Assembly: GCF_030272615.1 (NCBI RefSeq)
Contig: NC_081408.1
Location: 341,833,793 to 341,897,792, forward strand
DNA: 64,000 bases
Direction: 5' to 3'
Origin: Cryptomeria japonica
Taxonomy: Eukaryota > Streptophyta > Pinopsida > Cupressales > Cupressaceae
Positions 11,601 through 21,510 of the stretch are shown one piece after another (within the stretch, counting starts at the first letter, position 1; each line of letters begins with the position of its first letter). The notes under the pieces were generated by a model that saw only the letters and a list, made by a program, of their open reading frames with translations, did no database searches and was not told where the DNA came from. Both the position numbers and the translations under genes were made by a program.

Positions 11601-11841
11601 CACAAATTATAGACTTATACATATTCTTGATTTCCTCACCACCTAATTCCTCTATGTGACAATGAATGTACATTCTAGGGTCTTCAACAAAAACTACTCC
11701 TTTAGGGATTTGAGAAAAAGCACCAACATTATCATCTTTCTTGGCAATTTCGGGAACTAACTGAAATACGGGTCTAGGGCATTTAATCACTTCGACTACA
11801 ATAGGGTTTGCAATGAATTCAGGGGTAGATGAAGAAGCCAT
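8667..11841 (-). pseudogene. E2 ORF2, large conserved protein of unknown family
   Basis: ATG is at 11841 and the final TGA at 8667-8669, about 1,058 codons. The first 441 codons (10516-11841) are uninterrupted, the longest intact ORF in the window. Three regions are visible. Residues about 1-330 form a conserved globular part with VIRIVLSRVHGAFFWLDSVH, ITKEAVKGVTGLPSTG, SLRVNDVTDINVRFISMI and CEWLKDELIDNLGKIKKDKK. A Lys/Arg-rich linker follows. The C-terminal region is helical and charged, with coiled-coil-like stretches. There is no signal peptide, no transmembrane segment, and no pol motif. E3 carries a close homologue and E0 a distant one. The motif resembling ITxEAVxxVTGLPxxG reminds me of plant transposon-associated proteins, but I cannot assign a family. 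Later frames are broken near 9600-10500 and 8970. Confidence 0.75.
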
Positions 11842-12145
11842 GATTATAAATACCTTTATCTACCTTAGGAATGATTTCTTGATGAGTTGCTTCACTTCTT
11901 TGCTCAGAATGCCTTTGCTCTGGAATTTTTGTGCTCTCGAAGGTTTGAATACTTGGTGAAATGAAAATGGAGCCAAAACACTGTTTTATAATGCTAATTT
12001 TTCCAACCACCACATTTAATGCTTGCTGGTTAAGTAATGACTTAACTTATCTGCCGGTATAGAAGTAATTTCAACTTCTCACCATCAACCAAGGGAATAA
12101 TAGCATGTTTCACATTTGATTGCCAAACCCTCAAAGAAATTTTCT

Positions 12146-13259
12146 TCAGTTGGATGAAGAGTCTCCTGCCGGTGGAGTGTTACTTTGTTCTACCGGTGGA
12201 GTAGTATTCCTATCACCATTTAGTTTTGATTTCCTTATCCATTGTTTTGAGAATTCTTGCTTTACCTCTTCAACTTTTTCTTTACCTTTCAAACTAGGAC
12301 CTTTGTTATTTACCGGTGAGGACTTGCTTCTACAAAATTTAGCAATATGTCCAATCTTATTATAGGCATAACAAGTCACATTATTTTTCTGAATAGCTTT
12401 TCCATATCCTATGCTGGTTTGTGTTCTGCATTGATTAGATAAGTGTCCAAATCTTCCACAGACACAACATCTTACATTCATTCTGCAATTTTCTGAATTG
12501 TGACCAACTTTGTTGCATTTTGAACATTGACCAGTGGGTGTATTGGTATTCTGATAATTTCTAGATCTACATTGATTTTCTCTATGACCATACTTGTTAC
12601 AGTTAAAGCATTTGCAATTAAATTTATAAGCAGTAGGTTGTCTTACTGGTTTTCCTTGATTCGGTGTGTTTGCAGTATCAGAGCTTTCACTAGCTTCAAA
12701 GCCAAGGCCATTAGTGTCACCATTAAGTTTCTAATTTTTCAACAAGTCACCAAGTTCTTCTAAGTTTTTCTTGAATTTTTCTTTGTGCTGATTTGCAGTA
12801 TCCAGTTCTCTTTCCAAGATACCTTTCTATCTCATGAGTTCATTTGAGTTATTTTGTGCATGCATTAGATCTGTCTTCAACATATCATTTTCATAACTAA
12901 GTCTTGTGTTTTCATTTGCAGCATCATTCAGTCTTCTAGTCAAGTCTTCTTCATTGTTCTTTCTATCTTCAATTTCTTTACAAAATCTCATAGTCATATC
13001 CTGCATCTCATTCTTTGTTGTCATGTTTTCTTGTTTCAGCTTATTCATCAGATCACTAAGAGTTTCCTTTTCATCATTCTCATTTTGCATCTTTTCACAA
13101 AGTTCTCTTCTCTTGTTTCTTGCAATGGTAAGATTTTCTTGATTTGCTTCAATAATATCCTGTGTAGCTTTTAGATCATCTTCAAGTTTGATATTTTTTA
13201 AACTTTTCTGCATCATAGTCTGAGAGAGTTGCTTCTAATTTCTTCATCAAGTTTTCCAT
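12146..13259 (-). pseudogene. E2 ORF1, coiled-coil protein with four CCHC zinc knuckles
   Basis: ATG is at 13257-13259 (as in E3) and the stop at 12146. The N-terminal half (about 12827-13216) is an uninterrupted 129-codon charged coiled coil, e.g. ENTRLSYENDMLKTDLM. The C-terminal half has four knuckles: CFNCNKYGHRENQC (12569-12610), CSKCNKVGHNSENC (12485-12526), CCVCGRFGHLSNQC (12428-12469) and a last one with Cys replaced by Tyr, CYAYNKIGHIAKFC (12332-12373). A TAG near 12731 replaces a Gln codon seen in E3. This is gag-like by its knuckles, but it lacks the copia UBN2 or gypsy gag core. It probably binds element RNA and self-associates; that is inference. Confidence 0.8.
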
Positions 13260-13700
13260 CTATAAATCCAATGTCTTGTATTGCTTCAAAATAGCATCTA
13301 CTATGCCAGATCTAGTACCAGTTTATAGCTCTGCTTCATACATAAACCCTTAATCTATAATTCGCATAATAGGTCTACCTTATTTCACCTATCTTCTTCC
13401 TTTAATCCATCCTAAAATGTTCTACAATGATCTCTTATATATATGAGTCATTTTACAACTTTCCAAGTCGACTTACAATGATTTTACAATAATTTACAAA
13501 ATATATTATAAACAAAATTCCTGTCGGATTCTGTGCCAGTATACTTCCTTTCACTGCTAGTGGTCTGTGTGCCGGTGTAGAGTATTACCTTGCTGGTGCC
13601 GGTAAATTGTCTTGCCAGTGTCATAGGATTGTAAGGTTTCCATCAATGACAAAACCTTTGATCACCTACAATATCTCATTGGAGTGTGCATTTGCAAACA
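13260..13700 (-). repeat. E2 5' LTR remnant (truncated)
   Basis: This 441-bp piece matches the inner part of the left LTR from about 8003 to 8442. The missing 358 bp, together with the primer site and leader, were deleted, so the LTR joins directly to the ORF1 start at about 13260. The outer end is intact (GCAAACA, 13694-13700) and is followed by the target duplication ACTAC. Confidence 0.88.
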
Positions 13701-13705
13701 ACTAC

Positions 13706-14018
13706 TAACTGTACACAAGTTCTATGGATGAAGCAAATGTTGAAGGATATAAAGGTGGATTGTAATGAACCAACAGTTCACTGTGATAACTCTGCTGCTA
13801 TTGATATATCAAAGAATCTGGTATTTCATTCTAAGACAAAGCACATATCTATCAAGTACAACTTTTTGAAGGAAAAGGTGGAAGCAAATGAAGTTAGATT
13901 GGTTTATGTGAACACTAAAGAGAAGATTACATATATCTTCACTAAAACTTTTCCTAAGGAATCATTTGAGTACTTCAGAGACAGATTGGGAGTTTCTGCC
14001 CCTCCGGTAGAGACTTGA
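13706..14018 (+). pseudogene. E1 pol: RNase H C-terminal part
   Basis: Right after the duplicated ACTAC the E1 RNase H frame continues, with CTQVLWMKQMLKDI, the catalytic HCDNSAAIDISKN, and the terminal KEKITYIFTKTFPKESFEYF (IFTKxL is the usual copia Pol end). It stops at TGA 14016-14018. The frame re-enters cleanly across the E2 insertion, so E2 arrived as a simple insertion. Confidence 0.92.
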
Positions 14019-14385
14019 TTGATGTGGTTTTGCATCAGTCTGGTATGCATTATCAAAGATACTACTAATTCCAGATTGATTTGGGGATGCTATTTCTCAG
14101 GAGGAGTTGTTAGCCTTGTGATGCAGTGGTTTATATTTTTTCTTTGATATTTTTGTTAGATCTTTGGCATTGATGTCAAAGGGGGAGAGATATTTGTGAA
14201 AAAAAAATCTTATAGAGCTTTACTAAGATATCATTCACAGGGGGAGTTTTTGGTTTAGAACTTCATTGTCATATTATCTTGGAGAGTTTGTTGGATATCT
14301 TCCATTGGGGGAGACTTGTTTGGCATTTCTTGGCACTTGGATGTTTTTCACATCTAGTGTTTCCATCAATGCCAAAGGGGGAGAT
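14019..14385 (+). promoter_or_regulatory. E1 3' untranslated region and polypurine tract
   Basis: GCCAAAGGGGGAGAT (14371-14385) lies directly before the 3' LTR and is the probable polypurine tract. Upstream are related G-runs: TTTGGCATTGATGTCAAAGGGGGAGA (three segments within about 14163-14188), CAGGGGGAG (about 14238-14246) and TTGGGGGAGA (about 14305-14314). The segment TTTGGCAT/ATGTCAAA can pair as a stem when G-U is allowed. Confidence 0.75.
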
Positions 14386-16196
14386 TGTTGGCAATTTGGT
14401 GGAATTGATCATGTGTTGCATTGATGTTAACACTAGTTGTTTTGGTTGCTTTACCGATATCCTTCTGATCTTGGTAGGTTGTTTGGTTTTTGGTTGGATT
14501 AGATCATGATGATTTGGTATGCTTCGGTATGTTTGGCTTATGGAATTGGCTTACTCATGCTACTCTAATTCATGCTCAGTCATTTGGCTTTGATTTGGTG
14601 ATCGGATGCTTTCCTGTATACTGGCAAGCTTGGTTTGTTGTACCGGCGAGGGTTTCACTGACAAAGCTTTATTGAAGATCTTTGATATTATGCATAAGTG
14701 GTGTTGGTGCAACTTCTAGTGAAGTTTTAGGATGCTGACGGTGATCATGTTCGAGACTTGGTTGATTGAGATCATTGCCTTAGCATGTGGACCTAAATTG
14801 GGTCCTGATTTATCTAGGTTATAGATTGGCTTAATGTCACGTGTGGATTGGACTTCTCGATACATTTCTGGGATGTCTTATGGGCTGGATATTATTTTCT
14901 TGTTCTCTGATCAACATATTTTGTAATTATGTAATTTTTTTATTGTCTGGTGGCCGACCTTATTATTTGTGGTCAAGGGTTTGTATATATATGATGTAAG
15001 ATCTCATTGTAGATCATCATGGAAATTAGATCATAGGTATAAGGTCAAGGAATGGGATATGGATATGTAATGTGTGAATAATGTAATATCATTCAGGCAA
15101 AGGATTTGGTTGATCATTGGAGATCAAGTTGGGTTTATGTAAGAGGATTTAGTCCTTCGGTATTAAGCTTAACCAAAACTTTACTGAATGCTGGCAAGCT
15201 TGGTTTTTTGTTTCGGCGAGGGTTTGATCGATAGATATTTATTGAAGATCTTTGATATTATGTATAAGTGGTGTTGGTGCAACCTCTAGTGAAGTTTCAA
15301 GATACTGATGGTGATCATGTTCGAGACGTGGTTGATTGAGATCATTTCCTTAGCATGTGGACCTAAATTGGGTCCCGGTTTATCTAGGTTATGGACTGAC
15401 TTAATGTAACGTGTGGATTGGAATTCTCGATACGTTTTCGGGATGTCTTATGGGTTGGATATTATTTGTTTTTGTCTCTGGCTGACATATTTTGTAATTA
15501 TGTAATTATTTTATTGTCTGGTGGCAAACCTTATTGTTTGTGGTCAAGGGTTTGTATATATATGATGTAAGATCTCATTGTAGATCATTATGGGAATTAG
15601 ATCATAGGTATAAGGTCAAGGAATGGGATATGGATATGTAACGTGTGAATAATGTAATATCATTCAGGCAGAGGATTTGGTCGATCATTGGAGATCAAGT
15701 TGGGTTTATGTAAGAGGATTTAGTCATTCGGTGTTGAGCTTAACCAAAACTTTACTCAGACATAGGAGATGCTATCATTATAGTTCATCATTCTTCTAGA
15801 TTGTTGTTTGGATTTTTATGTATTTAGTGAGGCTCCTTTTGTGATGAGCAATGTGCTCTAGACTATTGGCCTTCCTACAAGTGCAAGGCCCTCAATTGTA
15901 ATCACATACTTGCTGCAGAAGTATTATCTGACTGTGGGTAGGATTCCCACCATGGTTTTTCTCTTTATTGGGTTTTCCATGTACAAATCTTGGTGTCTCG
16001 TGGATGGTATTTATTCTCTTATTATTGCTTGAAATCAATTGGTATATCTACTATTTTGGTATTTGGTTTATGCATTCCGATATTATTCTTTTGGGTTTCG
16101 GTATTAAAGTTTTAATTTCTTAAGGTTATGGTAATTTGTTGACAACTGATTCACCCCCCCTCTCAATTGTCTTCCGATTATTTGAACTATCTAACA
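14386..16196 (+). repeat. E1 3' LTR with internal 570-bp tandem duplication
   Basis: 1,811 bp against 1,256 bp for the 5' LTR. The ends match the 5' LTR (TGTTGGCAATTTGG to CTAACA). The extra length is a tandem copy: CTGGCAAGCTTGGTTT occurs at 14621 and again at 15191, and AACCAAAACTTTACT at 15171 and 15742. The unit carries the TATA-like run, so this LTR has two (about 14984-14993 and 15555-15563). The U5-like module is at about 15946-15981. Confidence 0.92.
14616..15756 (+). repeat. 570-bp tandem duplication in the E1 3' LTR
   Basis: Copy 1 is about 14616-15185 and copy 2 about 15186-15756, with boundaries uncertain by a few bases. The two have diverged by scattered substitutions, for example GGTCCTGATTTATC versus GGTCCCGGTTTATC. 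The 5' LTR has a single copy (about 1543-2115). Confidence 0.85.
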
Positions 16197-16910
16197 CTAT
16201 GGTGACCGGTTACCGGATCTATTATTCTAGCAGGATGAACAACGTCCCTACTGCTGCTATTCACACTGCCCACTAGATGATCAAAGAAGATATTGACTAT
16301 GACTTGTTAGATGCATTGAGGAGTCAACTTGTGCTAAACATGGAAGCCATCAAGAAGGATAAGAGGTTAAGGTTTAAATTTGGTCAATTAATCCTTTATC
16401 TATTCTTTTATTTTCAGAAATGTTTCCTTGATATTGGTGATATCCAATAGATAGATGACACTCCTACATTGATGCAGATGAAGTAAAAAATTAGAATGCT
16501 TGATAATTATTTTTACAAGATTGCATGGGCATACTTTAAATATTTTTAGAAGAAAATGCATGCAAGGGAAATGATACTGACATAAGTTGTCAACTGATAT
16601 GAGAACACAATCCATTTTATGGTTGATATAGATACTTGCATGATGGACAAAGTTGAGCCCCGGACTACATGGGTGATATCCATGGGATATGAAGTAGACA
16701 AAGATCTTTTGGTTGCATATGCTGATCATTTGCTTTCCCAACCAGTAGATACAACAACAAAATGTTTTGGTACTTACTAGGAGAAATACCTTCAAGTGCA
16801 CTTAGAACTTAACCAACAGGTAATTGCAAAGAAGGTTAGAAAGGAAGTTGAAGCATTTGTAGAGAAATAAGGATTAATTAGTGAATATGATGAAGGGATT
16901 GAGATTCATT
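16197..16910 (+). pseudogene. E0 ORF2, continuation after E1 insertion
   Basis: The first five bases repeat the target site CTATG. The translation matches the second half of the conserved ORF2 domain, with NMEAIKKDKRLRFKFGQLILYL against E2 DNLGKIKKDKKGTFRFGNQLVYL. Later RTTWVISMGYEVDKDLLVAYA matches RTIWVTEMGYETGDHIIETYA. At least five stops interrupt it. After about 16870 the similarity ends and LTR-like sequence begins, so the C-terminal two-thirds of ORF2 is missing. It establishes E0 as a third, diverged family member. Confidence 0.8.
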
Positions 16911-18071
16911 TTGGATGACTAAGTATTGTGATGTCATTGATGGCAACAATGTTTTTGTGGTCATATAAGTCTTGGAAGCCAACCGGTAAGGTATAACCGG
17001 TATAGATGACAATTTACCAATGAACTGGTAATTAGGATCTCAGCCGGTAAATTAAGACAAAGTTGCATTTCGACAACCGGTACAAGCGATTCATGAAAAT
17101 TTGGATGATATGGTCTTACAACAGTGATGGAGACAAGAATTTGGAGCTATGTTCATAACCGCATTGGTAGATTCAACTGGACAAGTGAGATTTGATGTAT
17201 AGAGAAGACATTATGATGAACACTTAACCGGTAGTGATATAGTCACTTAATTTGGTAAAACGACATAGGTTTTAATTTGTTATGTTGGTGGCCAACATAA
17301 GTATAGTGTATATTGCATGAATGTCTAGATTCATTGAGCCAAGGAAATTGTTCCAAGGTTGTAGCTGACTAAAATTGATGTTTATAAAAAGTGTGATTAG
17401 ATATCAAGTTGGTATGTGTATAAATGAGTATGTGTGTGAGATTAAAGGTAAATGAGGTGAAGTTGATTGTGCAGTGTTTTGTGAAGCTTTGTATTGAAGT
17501 GTTATTGATGTTTTGAGGATCTGAAGCAGATCTTATCAGACACAAAGGTGTTATATGAAGATCATTTGAACTATTGTTTCCCTGACAATTTGTAGTAGTA
17601 AAATCCCCTAACTGGGTAGGTCCTAACATGCCTTAACTTATAAATCCCCTAATAGGGTATCTCTATATTAGAGTGCTAAACCCTCTTGTGAGGTTGATCT
17701 TAATAGGTCATAGCTCTTAACAAGGCTTATCATTTAAATCCCTTAACTGGTTGACTCCTAACCAGGCCTGCTCCTAACATGGCATATTTGTAAGACCTTA
17801 ACCGGTCAAGATTTATATTTTGCAGATAGTGAATCTTGTGGGTATTAATTCCCACTGTGGTTTTTCCCTTCTGGGTTTCCACGTATAATCTCTCGTGTTA
17901 TGTGAATTTTTTTTTGTTGGGAATTCGCTTATGTGGTGATATTCCTCTTATTCTTGATAAGTTTTAAAGTGTTTAAGTTGGTGATTAGTCTCATATTGTT
18001 TTTGCTTGCACTGATTCACCCCCCACTCCCAGTGCCTTATAAGTTTATCATGGTGCATTTAACACCTATAC
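16911..18071 (+). repeat. LTR-like sequence at the E0 3' end
   Basis: The borders are approximate. It contains a TGTCATTGATGGCAACA segment near its start, as in other LTRs here. An array of CCCTTAAC-GGGT-like units lies at about 17600-17810, a U5-type module (CCCACTGTGGTTTTTCCC, then GGGTTTCCACGT) at about 17851-17884, and a C-rich box ATTCACCCCCCACTCCC at about 18011-18027. It is followed by CAATTGCACTAAGAGCA (about 18072-18088), which looks like a damaged primer site. If so, this could be a 5' LTR of something to the right rather than the 3' LTR of E0. Confidence 0.6.
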
Positions 18072-20439
18072 AATTGCACTAAGAGCATCGGGAATAAGGT
18101 AATACATGATCTTAAGACCACACACTAGGATAAATAGACATCAAAAGTGGACTATACCACACCAAGTCATCCATAGTCAATCGAGATCAAACCTGAGGAT
18201 TACATATCATTCTACCATCACCAACATGAGCTTATGTAAAAATGCAGCAAGCACAATGAAATAGCCCATTTACACTTTATTCACAATTCATTAAATGAGT
18301 GTCCATGTTAAACCATTGTCATATAAAGCATGCATTATTGTTCACTAAGGACAAATAATTTGTAATTCATTATGGTTTTCACTAATACTATATTATGTGA
18401 TTCACATTTGTTTAGTAACACATCTCCAAACTAGTTCATATATCTTAACAAGTTTCATTCACCTTTTATTATAGAAAACATATTTTAACTCTCCCATTCA
18501 ATTACAATTATAATTAATCAACAATCACATGTGGTACATTCTTTGTGTTGTCCTCCCTTGTACATACTATTATAGGTTTGCAATGAACATGATAGAAACA
18601 ATACTAAACACAAATAGGGCCAACAATATCAAACATTCAAAAATTTCACCATGAGATTCGAAAAGATAAAACCCAAATGGGAGAACCATCAAATTCAACA
18701 TTAAATTATAGAAATGCATGCAATTTCAACCATAAATAAAGCATGACAAGTGTCACAAAATAGATAGATAGGAGAGTTTAGTGAGTAATTCATAAGAAAG
18801 TTCAAAAATTCATTGCTAGCCTGCACAAAACATGAACAATTCACTAATAACCAAAACAAATCATTAATCAAATAACATATCCACATAATGAAGTGACTAA
18901 TATTATCCACATCGAAGGGAGTAACCATTGCACAACACTCAAGGATACAATATCCAAGATGCGTTAGAGAACATACCCAAACACATGAGACAATAGAGTC
19001 ATTTACATTTCATTACTTAGCAATTTATATGCAATGATATGTGAAATTATGATTTCTACTTAATGCAACTATTTACTATTTAATGCAACACAATTCCTTT
19101 CTTAGACAAGAAGACTTATTCAAGAGAAGATATAACACCATGTTCCTAGGACAATACATTAATGCATGTCTCAAATCCACTTGCAGAGTCACATTCATCC
19201 AATAATTATGATGACAAGAGTTTGATACACAAGATCCACCTTACTCACATATTCACGACATAAGGCCACTCTAAGGTATGTTATGATTTCAATACAAGGG
19301 AAATTTTCTCATATACACTAGGAGGGTCACAATAAACACATGATTATCATCATGGCTCGATAAAGGTACATAACATTTACAACACATATTCTTTACATAT
19401 TCAAGGGTGACTAACAATTGTTTGAACGTAAGGATACACCAGGATATATTGAGATCCACACATTTACAAGAACCACTTCAACAAGAGCACCTTGTCATAA
19501 TAACGCTAGGGTATACCAATACAAATTTTATATTAATAATATAGGATTCTCATTAAACAGTTAAGGTCCACACATGGACAAATCCCAACATTGCTAATTT
19601 CCCCTATAGAACACCCTATGGCACACCCATACAAGATCAAAATAATATAATACCAAGGTCATAATGCAAGATGTGGATTATGTAGATGAATCAATAATCT
19701 TCATGATGCCACAAGGACATGAAGCCGCATAAATGCTTGTACAAATATAGTAGACAATGAAAATTGGGGACATAGGTCCTTAACCCAATCGATATACCAT
19801 GAATATTTACACATTTCTTAGTTATGGCCACTTTGTTTACATATGGAATGATACATCATTACCAAAACTGATACATAGTGCACTCAAATGCAACCATAAC
19901 AGTATCAATACATCACTTTCATTAATTATTTTAATTCCTTTCACATGTATAATAGTGCATTCTTACAAACATGAAGAATAATATACATAATACAAGTACA
20001 ATGATTGCTAGCACATCTTGAACATGAATTAATTAAACTTCAATCACATCTAAATGCAATATCATGTCAGTTGTTATGTAAAGCTCAATCAAGAGTCTAT
20101 CATAAGCATTCGACTCAAGTCAAGAAGCATACAATCATGCCATCCCATTGGGATTACATAATCAACAAGGCCACTCAAGAGCCTTTAAACATCCAAGAAA
20201 GAAACAAACAATCATCAAGGAGGTAATCACATAGGAGGGAGACTCCTCGATACAAAAGGGGGTCAAATCAACCCTAGATAACAAACACTCAACTAATATC
20301 AAACTAAGTCAGACGAGGCAACACTTCCACTATCGTTGAAAACATACACACACAAAGACCTCCCAAGGGCCAAACAAGAGATAACTCTCATGAAGAAACA
20401 CACTAAACAACTGATCCTTAGCCCACTTAGGGGTTCTTA
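18072..20439. other. AT-rich DNA without recognisable genes
   Basis: About 2.4 kb of A/T-rich sequence with only short, unconvincing ORFs on both strands. I see no motif of a transposon protein, no RNA gene and no clear repeat. It is either the interior of an old decayed element or flanking DNA of G1. Confidence 0.5.
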
Positions 20440-21400
20440 CACTGGGGTATCTATCCATCCATTTTCAACTAATTAGCCCTTTGCACAATGGGGCCTTGAC
20501 TTCATTGGTCCCATCAATCCATTTTCAAGTTTTGGCCACAAGTGGATTTTGGCCACCATAGATTACTTCAGTAGGTGGACAAAGTTAGTTTCTCTAAAGA
20601 ATGCAACCGAGAATACAGTGGTTCAGTTCCTTGAGGGGATTACAACTAGATTTGGAGCTCCTTCCACAATCATGTCAGATAATGCAAGGCCTTTGTAGGA
20701 TCTCAGATTATCTTATGGGCAGTCCAACATGATGTATTCTTGAAGGCATCATCAAATTATTACCCTCAAGGAAATGGCCTAGCTGAGTCTTCCAACAATA
20801 ATCTCACTAGGATCATCAAAAGGATTCTTGATGATAATCAAAGGTCTTGGCACCTAAAGTTGGGAATAGCCCTATGAGCTGATAGAATCACTCCAAAAAG
20901 AGCATTAGGTAACTCACCCTTCATGTTTGTATATGGGAGGGAAGAGAGGAATCCCTTATCTCTTGAGTTACCTTCTCTTGATTTAGCACACTAGATGGAG
21001 CTTCTACAAAATGATGCCATGTCAATCAGGTATGTAGAGATCACAAAGCTAGAAGAAGTTAGAGAAAGGGGTATAAAAACCCTAAATATCCATCAGTGAC
21101 AAGTGAAGAGACATTTTGACAAGAAGGCTAGTTTTAGGACCTTCAAGGTTGGAGACCTTGTCCTAAAGTGGGATGTTGAGAAAGAAAATCTAGGAATACA
21201 CTCAAAGTTTGATTCCATATGGAGTGTTCCTTATGTGATTAGGGTATTCACCTCAAAGAATGTTCTTAGGATGATTTTCAGGTTTCTTGCAAATATCTGT
21301 AAATATTTTTTGAGTTTTCTCATGAAGTGCACATGCACAAGTTGTTTCCAGAATGACAGAGTTTTGATGTCTCACAGGTTCTAGGAGTAGACATTTTTTT
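20440..21400 (+). pseudogene. Gypsy integrase C-terminal remnant, left copy
   Basis: This is homologous to 38890-39900 of G1. It contains the integrase core start (TQWGLDFIGPI-like, with HKWILATIDYF), NYYPQGNGLAESSN near the catalytic Glu, and the end KRHFDKKASFRTFKVGDLVLKW (21103 onward). Stops and frameshifts are frequent, and about 70 bp near 21240 are missing relative to the right copy. The left side breaks off abruptly near 20440 into unrelated DNA. It lies upstream of an LTR, where a normal element would have only flanking DNA. Confidence 0.8.
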
Positions 21401-21510
21401 GTCTCTTTCAGACCTTGACTTTATGCCCATTGGACTATCTAAGGCCTTTGGTCTTTTTCCCAAACAGGCTTGTTCCCCCTCTAAATCACCAAAAATGTTT
21501 TCTAAATTCA

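Larger units (their letters stand above)
7645..13700 (-). mobile_element. E2, non-autonomous LTR element with ORF1 and ORF2, no pol
   Basis: The element is on the minus strand and flanked by a perfect duplication ACTAC (7640-7644, 13701-13705) inside the RNase H of E1. Read on the minus strand it has a truncated 5' LTR, ORF1 (coiled coil plus four zinc knuckles), ORF2 (about 1,058 codons), a polypurine tract, and a complete 3' LTR. No protease, integrase, RT or RNase H motif is present on either strand. Its LTR ends, promoter core, U5 module and polypurine tract resemble those of copia E1. The primer site is deleted. Confidence 0.9.
1298..16196 (+). mobile_element. E1, Ty1/copia LTR retrotransposon
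   Basis: The element begins TGTTGG at 1298 and ends CTAACA at 16196, flanked by a perfect 5-bp duplication CTATG. It has two LTRs, a tRNA-iMet primer site, copia gag, then protease, integrase, RT and RNase H in the copia order, and a polypurine tract before the 3' LTR. Without the 6.06-kb E2 insertion and its duplicated 5 bp it would be about 8.8 kb. It is inactive: part of gag is replaced, several stops and at least two frameshifts are present, and RNase H is split by E2. Confidence 0.93.

Noticed and set aside
10516-11841. A 441-codon intact ORF as a host gene
   Set aside because: It lies between LTRs with a matching duplication, and the same sequence occurs in E3 and E0. It is part of a repeated element.
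8667-11841. E2 ORF2 as a retroviral-type envelope
   Set aside because: No signal peptide, no transmembrane stretch and no Cys-rich ectodomain. The composition is soluble, charged and helical.
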